Positions 34,040 to 42,642 of a stretch of 64,000 nt of DNA are shown here, one piece after another (positions within the stretch are counted from its first letter, which is position 1; every line of letters starts with the position of its first letter). The position numbers and the translations under genes are program-made. The DNA is from Geomonas azotofigens (lineage in GTDB: Bacteria; Desulfobacterota; Desulfuromonadia; Geobacterales; Geobacteraceae): positions 310,001-374,000 of the forward strand of contig NZ_JAHLME010000002.1 of NCBI RefSeq assembly GCF_018919395.1. Direction: 5' to 3'. The notes below the pieces were generated by a model that was given only the letters and a program-made list of their open reading frames with translations, did not search any database and was not told where the DNA came from.

Positions 34040-36157
34040 ATGTTTTGCCGTACCATTGCAGCAGCCGCGATCGTGTTGTACGCCACCCTTCCCGCCTCAG
34101 CCGTCAATCTCAACAAGCCCGACACGTCGCTCAGCGCAGCCGCCCAGCGCATGCAGGTCAAGGATTTCCGCGGCGCCCGCGACGCCGCCCAGACCATCAA
34201 CGACCCGGCGCTGCGTTCCTTCATGGCCGGCATCGCCGCCGCCAAGATGGAGCAGTGGGATGACGCCGCGGCCCAGCTCCCGGCGGCGGCCGAAGGGTAC
34301 CCGCTCCTGGCCGACTACGCCCTTTACTACCAGGGGCTCGCCCTTTCCAAATCGCAGCGCCACGCCCAGGCCCTGGCTCCCCTGTACAAGCTGCTCAAGG
34401 ACCACGCCGACAGTCGCCTGGCGCGCCAGACCCTGATCCTCTACGCCGACACCCTGGCCGCGGCGGGGTATCCCAAGGAGGCGCAGCAAAGCTACGCCAC
34501 CTTCGTGGAACGCTATCCTTCCGGCACCGACTCCATCTCCGCGCTGTTCGGCTCCGCGCTCTGCAAGATCAAGCTCGGCGACGCCGCGGCGGCGGCCGCC
34601 GTACTGCGCAACATCTACCTCGTCTACCCCGCCTCTCCGTATGCGGACAAGGCGGCGCTGGAGCTGCAGAACCTGGCCGCCCAAGGCATCAGGGCCGAGC
34701 CCTACACCAGCGCAGAGCTCTTCAAGCGCGCCGGCACCCTCTACGACCTGGGGCGCCACCTGAAGGCGGCGGAGGCGTACGCCGAGATCCCGCTCTCCGG
34801 CGAAAGCGATGACTTCATTCGCAAGGTGAAATTCAAGAAGGGGCAGGCCCTGTACAAGTCGAAGCGGTACCAGCAGGCGCAAAGCACCTTCGGTTCGCTG
34901 CCGGGCAACACCGAGGCGGATCTCTGGCTGGCGCGCGCCCTGGACAAGGCGGGCAAAGGGGACGAGGCCCTCCAGCTCTTCCTTAAACTCGGCCAGGACC
35001 CCAAGGGCGGCGTCGTGGCACAGGAGGCGATGCTGGAGGCGGCGTACCAGAAACGGTTCCAGAGGCAGTGGAGCCAGGCGGTGCCGCTGTTCAGGAAATA
35101 CCTCGCCATGGCGCCCAGCCAGAAAAACGGCAACGTCCTCTGGGAGGCCGCGTGGTGCAGCTACCAGGCCCGTGACTACCAGGAGGCGGCCGCCCAGTTT
35201 AAAAAGCTCGCCGACCGGGAGGATCTCCGCGACAAGGCGCTCTACTGGCTGGCCAGGACACTTACCCTGACCGGTGACGACAAGGGCGCCCAGTCGGTAT
35301 TGGCCACCCTGGCCGCGGAATTCCCGCTCGGGTACTACGCGTTGATCAGCAACCAGTTCCAGGCCGGCGATACGCTGCCGCAGCCCCCGAGAAACATCGC
35401 GGACGCGCTCCCCATGCCGGCCGGATTCGAGCGGGAGAAGGCGCTCATCACGCTCGGGCTCTTCGAGGAGGCCGCCCGCGAGCTTTCCCTTTCCAAGAAG
35501 GGGAAGAACCCGGCCGGGATCGCCAGGTTGTACCTCGAGATGGGCAACTACAACGGCGCCTACCACACCATGGCCAACGAGAAGCCCAGGCGCGGCGACA
35601 AGGAGAACGCCACCGTCCTCGGCGTAACCTATCCCCTGGCCTACCGCGACGATGTCGCCAGGAGCGCCGCGGCCCACGCCGTCCCGGAGAGCCTGGTGTA
35701 CGCGGTGATGCGCACCGAGAGCAACTACTTCCCGGCGGCCCTCTCGCCGGTGGGCGCGGTCGGCCTGATGCAGATCATGCCCTCCACCGCCGAGGCGATG
35801 TCCAAGGGTGATTCCAAGCGGCTCACCAGCCCGGACCTGAACATCAAGCTGGGCACCCGGCACCTGAAGGACCTGCTGGAGCTGTACGACAAGAACCTCA
35901 CCCTGACCGTCGCCGCCTACAACGCCGGCTCGGGCAACGTCAAGCGCTGGCAGAAAGCCTACGGCGATCTCCCGCAGGACGAGTTCGTGGAAAGCATCCC
36001 CTTTCGGGAAACCCGCGAATACGTCAAGAAAGTGGTGAGCAGCATGCAGATGTACCAGAGGCTGTACCGCCTCCCCCCTTTCAAGCAACCGGAGCAGCAA
36101 AAGGCGACACCGAAGGAAAACCTGGGCACCGTACAAGAAAAGGTCGCCCTGCGCTAG
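34040..36157 (+). CDS. Soluble lytic murein transglycosylase (Slt70-like)
   Basis: 705 residues. A signal peptide (residues 1-21, ending near PASA) directs it to the periplasm. A long helical superhelical U-domain with TPR-like repeats spans roughly residues 30-520. The C-terminal lysozyme-like domain has the catalytic Glu560 in AVMRTESNYFP, followed by SPVGAVGLMQIMPSTA and the AYNAGSGNVKRW segment. It cleaves the MurNAc-GlcNAc bond of peptidoglycan with formation of 1,6-anhydro ends. GGGAG five bases before the ATG supports the start. A strong terminator follows, so it is probably a single-gene unit. Confidence 0.9.
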   Translation: MFCRTIAAAAIVLYATLPASAVNLNKPDTSLSAAAQRMQVKDFRGARDAAQTINDPALRSFMAGIAAAKMEQWDDAAAQLPAAAEGYPLLADYALYYQGLALSKSQRHAQALAPLYKLLKDHADSRLARQTLILYADTLAAAGYPKEAQQSYATFVERYPSGTDSISALFGSALCKIKLGDAAAAAAVLRNIYLVYPASPYADKAALELQNLAAQGIRAEPYTSAELFKRAGTLYDLGRHLKAAEAYAEIPLSGESDDFIRKVKFKKGQALYKSKRYQQAQSTFGSLPGNTEADLWLARALDKAGKGDEALQLFLKLGQDPKGGVVAQEAMLEAAYQKRFQRQWSQAVPLFRKYLAMAPSQKNGNVLWEAAWCSYQARDYQEAAAQFKKLADREDLRDKALYWLARTLTLTGDDKGAQSVLATLAAEFPLGYYALISNQFQAGDTLPQPPRNIADALPMPAGFEREKALITLGLFEEAARELSLSKKGKNPAGIARLYLEMGNYNGAYHTMANEKPRRGDKENATVLGVTYPLAYRDDVARSAAAHAVPESLVYAVMRTESNYFPAALSPVGAVGLMQIMPSTAEAMSKGDSKRLTSPDLNIKLGTRHLKDLLELYDKNLTLTVAAYNAGSGNVKRWQKAYGDLPQDEFVESIPFRETREYVKKVVSSMQMYQRLYRLPPFKQPEQQKATPKENLGTVQEKVALR

Positions 36158-36179
36158 CACGCCACCTCCCCCTGCCAAG

Positions 36180-36211
36180 AAAAGGCGCCGGACAATAGTC
36201 CGGCGCCTTTT
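36180..36211 (+). terminator. Rho-independent terminator after the transglycosylase gene
   Basis: A 14-bp perfect GC-rich stem (AAAAGGCGCCGGAC / GTCCGGCGCCTTTT) with a four-base loop, 22 bases past the stop codon. The symmetrical A and T tracts mean it could work in both directions. Confidence 0.85.
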
Positions 36212-36268
36212 CTGTCTCCGGTGGTCGCCAATCATGCACCTGTCGTCGCGGCAAACGCCACATCAGGA

Positions 36269-36296
36269 TTGACAGCATACTGATTATATGCATAAT
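36269..36296 (+). promoter_or_regulatory. Promoter and probable MarR operator of the efflux operon
   Basis: TTGACA (36269-36274) and CATAAT (36291-36296) are 16 bases apart. The spacer begins with GCATA and ends with TATGC, a dyad of two 5-bp arms (36275-36279 and 36287-36291). GCATAATGC, a perfect palindrome with one central base, overlaps the -10. The gene for a MarR regulator follows directly, so autoregulation through these dyads is likely. Confidence 0.55.
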
Positions 36297-36332
36297 GCTA
36301 AAACTTTCAGAGTGTTACAAGCCGGAGGGGCC

Positions 36333-36767
36333 ATGAAAGACCCTGAGATCACCCCCATCGATATCGAGAACAACGTAGGGTTCCTGCTGGCCAAGGCGTA
36401 CCAGCGGGCATGCCTCATTTTCAAGGAACAGTTCGACCAGTACGACCTGACTCCGCAGCAATTCGGCCTGCTCTGCTTTTTGTGGCGCGAAGACGGCATC
36501 AGCCAGGCGCTGCTCTCGGCTAAAAGCCAGATCGACAGAACCACCATGGGCGGCCTCATCGACCGGCTGCAAAAGGAAGGGCTGGTGGTGCGTCGTCCCG
36601 ACCCGGCCGACCGGCGCGCTTACCGCATCTGTCTCACCGAAAAGGGAAAGGCGCTGGGGCCGGAACTGGCGCCGATCGCACTGCGGGCGCAGGGCGAGTT
36701 TATCGCCAAGCTGGAACCGCACGAACTGGAAACCTTGAAGTCGTTGCTCAACAAAATCAGAAGCTGA
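36333..36767 (+). CDS. MarR family transcriptional regulator
   Basis: 144 residues from MKDPEIT, chosen because GGAGG lies four bases before this ATG; an in-frame ATG at 36288 falls inside the promoter. The winged helix region is visible as LTPQQFGLLCFLW, SQALLSAKSQIDRTTMGGLIDRLQKEGLVVRR and the wing DPADRRAYRICLTEKGKAL, the last being the classic MarR signature. MarR dimers usually repress an adjacent efflux operon and release DNA on binding a small aromatic ligand. The next three genes encode a tripartite efflux pump. Confidence 0.9.
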   Translation: MKDPEITPIDIENNVGFLLAKAYQRACLIFKEQFDQYDLTPQQFGLLCFLWREDGISQALLSAKSQIDRTTMGGLIDRLQKEGLVVRRPDPADRRAYRICLTEKGKALGPELAPIALRAQGEFIAKLEPHELETLKSLLNKIRS

Positions 36768-36780
36768 TTCAGGAGCTTTC

Positions 36781-38046
36781 ATGCTTAACCTTCTAGTGCC
36801 ACTGGCGCTGTTTTTCCTGGCGCTGACCGGCGTAGCACAGGCGGAAACGCTCACCCTCAGGGAAGCGCTCGACCGCGCCACCGCCACCAGCCGGGGGCTC
36901 AAATCGGCCTCGCGCGACGTGGAGATAGCCCGCGAGCAGGTGAACGTGGCGCGCTCCACCAAACTTCCCCGCATCGACCTGCAGGGGGGGTATGTCGCCC
37001 AGGCCAAGGCCCAGGCCTTCAAGTTCGGCGCGGCGTCCCAGGAGACCCAGGACCCGCGTTACCCTTTCTTCAACTTCAGCATCTACCAGACCCTGTACGA
37101 CTTCGGCCGCACCAGCGCCAACGAGGCAATGGCACGTTTGCGCGGCGAAGCCGCCGCTTACTCCTACTCAGGGAACCAGCAGGACCTCTTCCTGCAGGTG
37201 GTCCAGGCCTATTACGGCATCCTTACCGCGCAAAAACTGGTGCAGGCCGCGGCGGACGAGGTCGTGCAGATGGAGTCGCACCAGAAGACGGCCCAGGCGC
37301 TCTTTGACGAGGGTGTGGTCACCAGGAACGACCTGTTGCAGGCCGAGGTGCGGGTCGCCTCCAGTCGTCAAAACGTCTTGAGCGCGCAAAACGAGGTGGC
37401 GAACGGGTGGCTCTTCTTGAACTACCTGACCGGCGCCGCACCGGATTACCGCGCCGAACTGAAGGATGAAGCACCGTTGCCGCAACTGCCGGACCAGCAG
37501 GGGAATCCCGACCTCGGCCGACGTGGCGAAATCGCCGCGCTGAAGGCGGTGGTCGGCGCCGACGAATACGCCGTCAAGGAAGCCAAGACCAGCCACTACC
37601 CGGAGTTCTTCGCCAAGTTCGGCGTCGACTACCTCGCCAACAGCAAGGTGCGCGAGCAGGCCATCACGGCGGCGACCGTCGGCTTCAAGGTGAACCTGTT
37701 CGACGGCCCCGCTTCGGCCGCCCGGGTCAGGCAGGCGGTACAGGCCCGTTCCAGGGACGAGGAGAGGCTGAGGGATCTCGAGGAGAGGACCAGGCTTGAG
37801 TACGGCATGGCGGTAAACGACCTGAAGGTTGCCGACGCCCGGATCAAGGTCGCCGAGAAGGCCATAGCCCAGGGGATCGAGAACCTGCGCATCACCAAGG
37901 ACCGCTACCAGGAGCACGTCGGCACCGCGACCGAGGTCGTCGATGCCCAGACGCTTTTGACCAAGACCAGGACCGACTACTACCGCAGCGTGTTCGACCT
38001 CCAGGTCGCGGCGGCGAGGGTCAAGAGGGCAACCGGCGAACTGTAA
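36781..38046 (+). CDS. TolC family outer membrane efflux protein
   Basis: 421 residues. A signal peptide (residues 1-20, ending GVAQA) leads into two repeats of long coiled-coil helices, as in the TolC/OEP fold; markers are LTLREALDRATATSRGLKSA, a PRIDLQGGY strand and the second-half LERT-type helix region LEERTRLEYGMAVNDLKVA. AGGAG five bases before ATG supports the start. It provides the outer-membrane channel for the adjacent HlyD-type adaptor and EmrB-type transporter. It lies 13 bp after the marR-like gene. Confidence 0.9.
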   Translation: MLNLLVPLALFFLALTGVAQAETLTLREALDRATATSRGLKSASRDVEIAREQVNVARSTKLPRIDLQGGYVAQAKAQAFKFGAASQETQDPRYPFFNFSIYQTLYDFGRTSANEAMARLRGEAAAYSYSGNQQDLFLQVVQAYYGILTAQKLVQAAADEVVQMESHQKTAQALFDEGVVTRNDLLQAEVRVASSRQNVLSAQNEVANGWLFLNYLTGAAPDYRAELKDEAPLPQLPDQQGNPDLGRRGEIAALKAVVGADEYAVKEAKTSHYPEFFAKFGVDYLANSKVREQAITAATVGFKVNLFDGPASAARVRQAVQARSRDEERLRDLEERTRLEYGMAVNDLKVADARIKVAEKAIAQGIENLRITKDRYQEHVGTATEVVDAQTLLTKTRTDYYRSVFDLQVAAARVKRATGEL

Positions 38047-38116
38047 CCGCCTACCAACACCACCCCACGGGACAGCGGCCGGTCGCCCGACCGCACCCGA
38101 TACCGGAGATACCGAC

Positions 38117-39193
38117 ATGGCAGACGAAACCACTGAACCGACACCGCCGGCGACCAAATCAGGCCTCAGCAAGAAACAGCGCGGCGGCATCATCCTTTTG
38201 ATCCTCATCCTGGTGGGCACCCTCTTCGGCGTGCGCCAGTGGGTGCGCAGCAAGACCCACATAGAGACCGACAACGCCTTCGTCGAGGCCCATGTCCACT
38301 CCGTGGCGAGCCGCATTCCCGCCCTGGTGCAACGCGTCGCCGTGGTGGACAACCAGTTCGTGCACAAGGGAGACCTGCTGGTCGAACTTGACCCGGCGGA
38401 CTACCAGGCGCGGCTCAAGAGCGCGTCGGCATCACTGGAGATGGCCAAGAACGAGACCTCCGGCGACTACGCCGAGGTGGAGAGCGCACGCGCCAACGTC
38501 GGGCTCGCCGCCGCCCGTCTGGACCAGGCGAACCTCGACCTGAAGCGCGCCGAGGCGCTCTACGCGAAGGAAGTGATTCCCCGGGAACAGTTGGACCGCG
38601 CCCGCACCGCGCAGAAGGTGGCCCAGGCCCAGGTCAGGGAAGCGCAGGAGGCCGAGAACCGCGCCAAGGCCATGATCGGCATGTCCGGCAGCGGCTCCAA
38701 GGACGCCAGGGTCGCCCAGAAGCAGGGGGACCTGGAAGCGGCCAAGCTCAACCTCTCCTACACCCGCATCGTGGCTCCCAGCGACGGCTACGTGACCAGG
38801 AAAGGGGTCGAGGTAGGCAACTACGTGCAGCCCGGGCAGGCGCTCATGGCAATCGTCCCCCTCGAGGACGCCTGGATCACCGCGAACTACAAGGAAAGCC
38901 AGTTGACCAACGTCCGTCCGGGGCAGGAGGTTGATTTCACCGTGGACGGCTATCCCGGCCGTCACTTCACCGGCAAGGTGGAGAGCATCATGGCGGGGAC
39001 CGGGGCGGCCTTCTCGCTGCTGCCACCGGAGAACGCCACCGGCAACTACGTCAAGGTGACGCAGAGGATCCCGGTGCGTATCGCCATCGACAGGAAGAGC
39101 GACCCGGAGCATCTGCTGCGCGTCGGCATGAGCGTCGTGCCGACCATCCTTACCGGGCAGACCTTCGGGCAGGTGATCGGGTTCGGGCAGTAG
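38117..39193 (+). CDS. HlyD/EmrA family periplasmic adaptor
   Basis: 358 residues. One N-terminal membrane segment (about 17-36) is followed by a biotinyl-lipoyl half motif (VDNQFVHKGDLLVELDPADYQ), a long coiled-coil hairpin (residues 95-200) and the second half with TRIVAPSDGYVTRKGVEVGNYVQPGQALMAIV. This order is standard for EmrA-type membrane fusion proteins. It would connect the EmrB-like MFS pump with the TolC-like channel. GGAG precedes the ATG. The gene lies 70 bp after the tolC-like gene. Confidence 0.9.
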   Translation: MADETTEPTPPATKSGLSKKQRGGIILLILILVGTLFGVRQWVRSKTHIETDNAFVEAHVHSVASRIPALVQRVAVVDNQFVHKGDLLVELDPADYQARLKSASASLEMAKNETSGDYAEVESARANVGLAAARLDQANLDLKRAEALYAKEVIPREQLDRARTAQKVAQAQVREAQEAENRAKAMIGMSGSGSKDARVAQKQGDLEAAKLNLSYTRIVAPSDGYVTRKGVEVGNYVQPGQALMAIVPLEDAWITANYKESQLTNVRPGQEVDFTVDGYPGRHFTGKVESIMAGTGAAFSLLPPENATGNYVKVTQRIPVRIAIDRKSDPEHLLRVGMSVVPTILTGQTFGQVIGFGQ

Positions 39194-39229
39194 CGATATT
39201 CCGTCCCTTTCCTCTGGACACGTTCGGCT

Positions 39230-39255
39230 GGGCGAATGATTATTCGCCCCTACAG
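39230..39255. repeat. GGGCGAAT/ATTCGCCC palindromic repeat, copy 1
   Basis: GGGCGAATgattATTCGCCC followed by CTACAG. Four further copies are at 41435-41460, 41515-41541, 49611-49636 and 49751-49776. Confidence 0.75.
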
Positions 39256-39259
39256 CACT

Positions 39260-39280
39260 CCCTCTCCCGTTGGGTGAGGG
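39260..39280. repeat. CCCTCTCCC palindrome, copy 2
   Basis: CCCTCTCCC, three bases, GGGTGAGGG: one mismatch from the perfect palindrome at 33905-33925. Confidence 0.6.
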
Positions 39281-39327
39281 CCGGGGTGAGGGCGCCTCTT
39301 CCATCTGAAGATGTTGCAGGGCGGCCA

Positions 39328-39348
39328 CCCTCTCCCGTAGGGCGAGGG
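39328..39348. repeat. CCCTCTCCC palindrome, copy 3
   Basis: CCCTCTCCC, GTA, GGGCGAGGG. It ends one base before an ATG at 39350 that is in frame with the EmrB-like gene; because that ATG is at the edge of the repeat, I place the gene start later. Confidence 0.6.
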
Positions 39349-39382
39349 TATGGACGGCGAGCGCAACCCAACTGGCGGTTTG

Positions 39383-40942
39383 ATGAAAAAGAGCGCTGAA
39401 GAAAAAAACGTCAACAAGTGGCTGATCACCATCACGGTGATGCTTCCCGCCATCATGGAGATCGTCGACACCTCCGTCGCCAACGTGGCGCTCCCGCACA
39501 TGCAGGGAAGCCTCAACGCCGGCACCGACGAGATCACCTGGGTGCTCACCTCCTACCTGGTGAGTAACGCCGTGGTCCTCCCCATGACCGGCTGGCTGGC
39601 GCGCATGTTCGGACGCAAACGCTTCCTCATCACCTGCATCACCCTCTTCACCCTCGCCTCCCTCATGTGCGGCGCGGCCCCCTCGCTGGGCCTGCTCATC
39701 TTCTTCCGGGTGCTCCAGGGGGCCGCCGGCGGCGCCCTGATCCCGATGAGCCAGGCGATCATGATGGAGACCTTCCCTCCCTACCAGCAGGGGATGGCGA
39801 TGGCGATCTTCGGCGTCGGCGCCATGTTCGGCCCCATCATCGGTCCGGCACTCGGGGGGTGGATCACCGACAACATGAACTGGCGCTGGATCTTCTACAT
39901 CAACATCCCGATCGGCATCATCGCCGTGGTCATGGCGACCTTCTTCATCTACGATCCGAGCTACCTAAAACGGGCCAAGACCAGCATCGACTACTGGGGG
40001 CTCGCGCTTCTGACCGTTGGCCTGGGCGCGCTGCAGATCGTGCTGGACAAGGGGCAGCAGGACGACTGGTTCAACTCGGGCTTCATCGTCGCCTGCTCCG
40101 TCCTCACCGCCGTCTCGCTGGCGGCCCTGGTCTACGTCGAGTTGACCCACCCGCACCCGATCGTCAACCTGCGCCTGTTCAAGAACGTCTCCTTCTCGGC
40201 CGGGAACCTGGTCATGTTCGCCGTCGGCTTCTGCCTGTACAGCTCAATCATGCTGATCCCGCTCTTTCTGCAGACGCTCATGGGGTACAACGCCACCATG
40301 GCCGGCATGGTGCTCGCCCCCGGCGGAGTCGCCACCCTTATCTGCATGCCCTTCGTGGGGGCGATCATCCAGCGCTACGACGGCAGAAAAGTCGTCTTCA
40401 TCGGGCTTCTCATCGCCGCCTACTCCATGCACATCATGCAGGGCTTCACCCTGGAGGCCGCCTACCGCGATTTCGTCTGGCCGCGCGTGGTGCTGGGCAT
40501 CGGCCTCGCCATGATCTTCGTGCCACTCACCACCGTGACGCTCGCCACCATTTCCAAGGAGGAGATGGGCAACGCGACCGGTATTTTCAGCCTGCTGAGG
40601 AACATCGGCGGCAGCGTCGGCATCGCCATCTCGGCGACGCTGCTGGCGCGCTACTCGCAGTTCTACCAGACCAGCCTGGTCGCCCACGTCAATCCCTACA
40701 ACCCGCAGGCGCAGTCGCAGATCGCGATGCTCAAAGGGGCCATGCTGAATCGAGGGCTGGGTCCCGTCGCCGCCGAACAAGGCGCCTTCGCCATCATCTA
40801 TGGCAAGGTGGTCCGGCAGGCCTACATGCTCTCCTACAACCGGATCTTCTTCATCGTCGGCATCGCCTTCCTGATCATCATCCCGCTCCTCCTCTTGCTG
40901 AAGAAACCGCAGAAGCACCTCCCCCCCGGCGCGGCGCACTGA
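39383..40942 (+). CDS. DHA2 family MFS efflux transporter (EmrB-like)
   Basis: 519 residues from MKKSAEEKNVNKW; an in-frame ATG at 39350 is an alternative but abuts a dispersed repeat, and neither has a strong ribosome site. Fourteen hydrophobic segments are expected. Motifs are MEIVDTSVANVALPHMQGSLN in the first segment (DHA2 motif D1), TGWLARMFGRKRFLI (motif A) and GPALGGWITDNMNWRWIFYIN (motif C, antiporter). It exports small toxic compounds by proton antiport. It completes the tripartite pump with the adaptor and channel genes upstream; the regulator gene is the likely repressor. Confidence 0.9.
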   Translation: MKKSAEEKNVNKWLITITVMLPAIMEIVDTSVANVALPHMQGSLNAGTDEITWVLTSYLVSNAVVLPMTGWLARMFGRKRFLITCITLFTLASLMCGAAPSLGLLIFFRVLQGAAGGALIPMSQAIMMETFPPYQQGMAMAIFGVGAMFGPIIGPALGGWITDNMNWRWIFYINIPIGIIAVVMATFFIYDPSYLKRAKTSIDYWGLALLTVGLGALQIVLDKGQQDDWFNSGFIVACSVLTAVSLAALVYVELTHPHPIVNLRLFKNVSFSAGNLVMFAVGFCLYSSIMLIPLFLQTLMGYNATMAGMVLAPGGVATLICMPFVGAIIQRYDGRKVVFIGLLIAAYSMHIMQGFTLEAAYRDFVWPRVVLGIGLAMIFVPLTTVTLATISKEEMGNATGIFSLLRNIGGSVGIAISATLLARYSQFYQTSLVAHVNPYNPQAQSQIAMLKGAMLNRGLGPVAAEQGAFAIIYGKVVRQAYMLSYNRIFFIVGIAFLIIIPLLLLLKKPQKHLPPGAAH

Positions 40943-40972
40943 CGCCGGATCAGGCAAAAAAACCAAAAGCTT

Positions 40973-41075
40973 TAACGCAAAGACGCCAGGCCGCCAAGGC
41001 GCAGGAAAAACAACAAGCTGGGGTAAAACACCCACCTGCATCCCTCTGCGTCTCGGCGCCTTGGCGCCTTGGCGT
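40973..41075. repeat. Large imperfect inverted repeat with ACGCAAAGACGCC arms
   Basis: The left arm (40973-41003) carries AACGCAAAGACGCCAGG and GCCAAGGCGCAG. The right arm (41044-41075) carries CTCTGCGTCTCGG and GCCTTGGCGCCTTGGCGT. The arms are degenerate reverse complements with about 40 bases between them. It lies after the efflux operon and has no ORF. Confidence 0.55.
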
Positions 41076-41093
41076 GATGTTTGGGGCATTAAA

Positions 41094-41122
41094 AAAGGCG
41101 GGGGATGGTATCCCCCGCCTTT
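41094..41122. terminator. Bidirectional terminator between the efflux operon and a small membrane gene
   Basis: A 13-bp perfect stem (AAAGGCGGGGGAT / ATCCCCCGCCTTT) with a three-base loop, flanked by A residues on one side and T on the other. It lies between the convergent ends of the efflux operon and the gene at 41150-41419. Confidence 0.8.
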
Positions 41123-41149
41123 CATATTTCCAATCTGCTCTTCCGGCTG

Positions 41150-41419
41150 TTATTTCTTCTTTTCCGCCTCTTCAGCCATCCGCTTCTCGTGGGCCTGCCG
41201 GGCCTGGTCCATCTCGGCCCAATGCGCGTCCCAGTCCTTCTTGCGGATGAAGTGCAACCCGACGCTGCCCAGCACGATGCAGACGCCGAAGAAGAATTGC
41301 ATCACCCGGAACCCTTGAGCCACACCGTAGACCATGCACCCGACACCCACCAACCCGAGCAGGAACGGTGCGCTGAAGATGAGGCTCACCAGGGATTGCT
41401 TCTCGTTGCTGTCCGCCAT
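41150..41419 (-). CDS. Small membrane protein of unknown function
   Basis: 89 residues. Two hydrophobic segments (about 10-32 and 38-55) are followed by a charged C-terminal tail (HWAEMDQARQAHEKRMAEEAEKKK) that is probably a cytoplasmic helix. No known family motif was recognised. The ribosome site GGAGG lies upstream. The gene stands alone between a terminator and two dispersed repeats. Coding potential rests on the clean ORF, ribosome site and membrane-protein character. Confidence 0.7.
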   Translation of the reverse strand: MADSNEKQSLVSLIFSAPFLLGLVGVGCMVYGVAQGFRVMQFFFGVCIVLGSVGLHFIRKKDWDAHWAEMDQARQAHEKRMAEEAEKKK

Positions 41420-41434
41420 CGAATTACCTCCGAA

Positions 41435-41460
41435 CTGTAGGGGCTAATAATTATTCGCCC
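41435..41460. repeat. GGGCGAAT/ATTCGCCC palindromic repeat, copy 2
   Basis: CTGTAGGGGCTAATAATT then ATTCGCCC; one base differs in the left arm. It lies in the 151-base gap before the parvulin gene. Confidence 0.65.
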
Positions 41461-41514
41461 GTCGACGCCCACTTTTCACTAAGACCGGCGGCACTGCGTA
41501 TTCCGGCTGGGGTT

Positions 41515-41541
41515 GGGGCGAATGATTATTCGCCCCTACAG
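41515..41541. repeat. GGGCGAAT/ATTCGCCC palindromic repeat, copy 3
   Basis: GGGGCGAAT, gatt, ATTCGCCCC then TACAG. It is separated from copy 2 by about 55 bases, in the opposite orientation. Confidence 0.7.
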
Positions 41542-41570
41542 GAGAACCAGCCCCTTCGGGGAAAACTCGC

Positions 41571-41852
41571 CTATGCGGTACGGCTGGTGATCAGGATCAG
41601 GTGGTACCCGAACTGGGTCTGCACCGGGCCAAGCACCTTGCCTACTTCGCCGCTGAAGACGACCTGGTCGAACGCCGGGACCATCTGGCCGGGACCGAAC
41701 TCGCCCAGGCGTCCCCCCTGGTTGCCGGAAGGGCAGAGGGAATTGGCGCGCGCCACCTCGCTGAAATCGGCTCCTGCCTCGATCTGGCTCTTCAGTGCGA
41801 CGCATTCCGCCTCGGTTGCCACCAATATGTGACTTGCTGTAGCTCTCGCCAT
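41571..41852 (-). CDS. Single-domain parvulin peptidyl-prolyl isomerase
   Basis: 93 residues from the second of two close ATGs (41852); AAAGGAG is correctly spaced only for this one. It is one bare PpiC/parvulin domain: ASHILVATEAECVALKSQIEAG, FSEVARANSLCPSG, GGRLGEFGPGQMVPAFDQVVF and the closing FGYHLILI. Parvulins speed cis-trans isomerisation at proline. There is no signal peptide, so it is cytoplasmic, like E. coli PpiC (93 residues). A GGGGAC/GTCCCC repeat lies just upstream. Confidence 0.9.
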   Translation of the reverse strand: MARATASHILVATEAECVALKSQIEAGADFSEVARANSLCPSGNQGGRLGEFGPGQMVPAFDQVVFSGEVGKVLGPVQTQFGYHLILITSRTA

Positions 41853-41873
41853 TTCCATCTCCTTTGCTGTTTT

Positions 41874-41902
41874 GGGGACTGGCTCCGCAGGTGCCTGTCC
41901 CC
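41874..41902. repeat. GGGGAC/GTCCCC palindromic repeat, copy 2
   Basis: Differs from the copy at 29527-29556 by one missing C in the middle. It lies between pdxJ and the parvulin gene. Confidence 0.65.
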
Positions 41903-41922
41903 TTTTCTTTTGGTCCTTTTCT

Positions 41923-42642
41923 TTATGCGTAGCGCACCAGTTCGGACATGTCGCGCACGGCGCGGTCCAGGCCGACCAGGATGGCGCGGGACATGATGGA
42001 GTGACCGATGTTGAACTCCTCGATGCCGCCGATGGCCGCCACCTTCTTCACGTTGGTGTAGTTGAGGCCATGCCCTGCATTGACCCCCAGTTCCAGCTTT
42101 CGGGCCAGCTTGACCGCGTTCTCGAGCTTGATCAGCTCCAGATTCTCTTCCTTCCAGGTAGGGGCGTCGGCAAAGGAACCGGTATGGATCTCGATGTAAT
42201 CGGCGCCGATCTTGTTGGCCACCTTGATCTGGTCCGGGTCCGGATCGATGAACAGGCTGACGATGATGCCACCCGCCTGCAGTTTCTCGATGGCCACCTT
42301 GAGCGCTTCCTGGTGGATCCTGACGTCGAGGCCACCCTCGGTGGTAAGCTCCGCCCTTTTCTCGGGGACGAGGGTGCAGCATTCCGGCTTGACCTTGAGC
42401 GCGATGGCGATCATCTCGTCGGTAGCCGCCATCTCCAGGTTCAGCCTGGTCTTCACGGTCTGGCGCAGGATCTTCAGGTCGCGATCCTGGATGTGCCTTC
42501 TGTCCTCGCGCAGGTGGATGGTGATCTGGTCCGCGCCGGCCAGTTCCGCGATGGCGGCGGCCGCCACCGGATCCGGCTCCACACCACCGCGCGCGTTGCG
42601 CAGGGTCGCCACATGATCGATATTGACACCCAGTCTAGCCAC
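41923..42642 (-). CDS. pdxJ: Pyridoxine 5'-phosphate synthase
   Basis: 239 residues starting at a GTG (42642); GGAGG eight bases upstream fits this start and not the GTG three codons before. Highly conserved blocks are [63 protein letters not shown] and [16 protein letters not shown]. PdxJ condenses 1-deoxyxylulose 5-phosphate with 3-hydroxy-1-aminoacetone phosphate in DXP-dependent vitamin B6 synthesis. It overlaps the end of glmM by 8 bp. Confidence 0.95.
   Translation of the reverse strand: MARLGVNIDHVATLRNARGGVEPDPVAAAAIAELAGADQITIHLREDRRHIQDRDLKILRQTVKTRLNLEMAATDEMIAIALKVKPECCTLVPEKRAELTTEGGLDVRIHQEALKVAIEKLQAGGIIVSLFIDPDPDQIKVANKIGADYIEIHTGSFADAPTWKEENLELIKLENAVKLARKLELGVNAGHGLNYTNVKKVAAIGGIEEFNIGHSIMSRAILVGLDRAVRDMSELVRYA

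Noticed and set aside
34097-36235. Long minus-strand ORF of 712 codons opposite the transglycosylase gene
   Set aside because: It is a mirror frame in GC-rich sequence. The plus-strand reading has a signal peptide, catalytic motif, ribosome site and terminator; the minus reading shows no family features.
39230-41541. Repeats as a CRISPR array
   Set aside because: Copies are widely spaced, in both orientations, palindromic and without regular spacers or cas genes.
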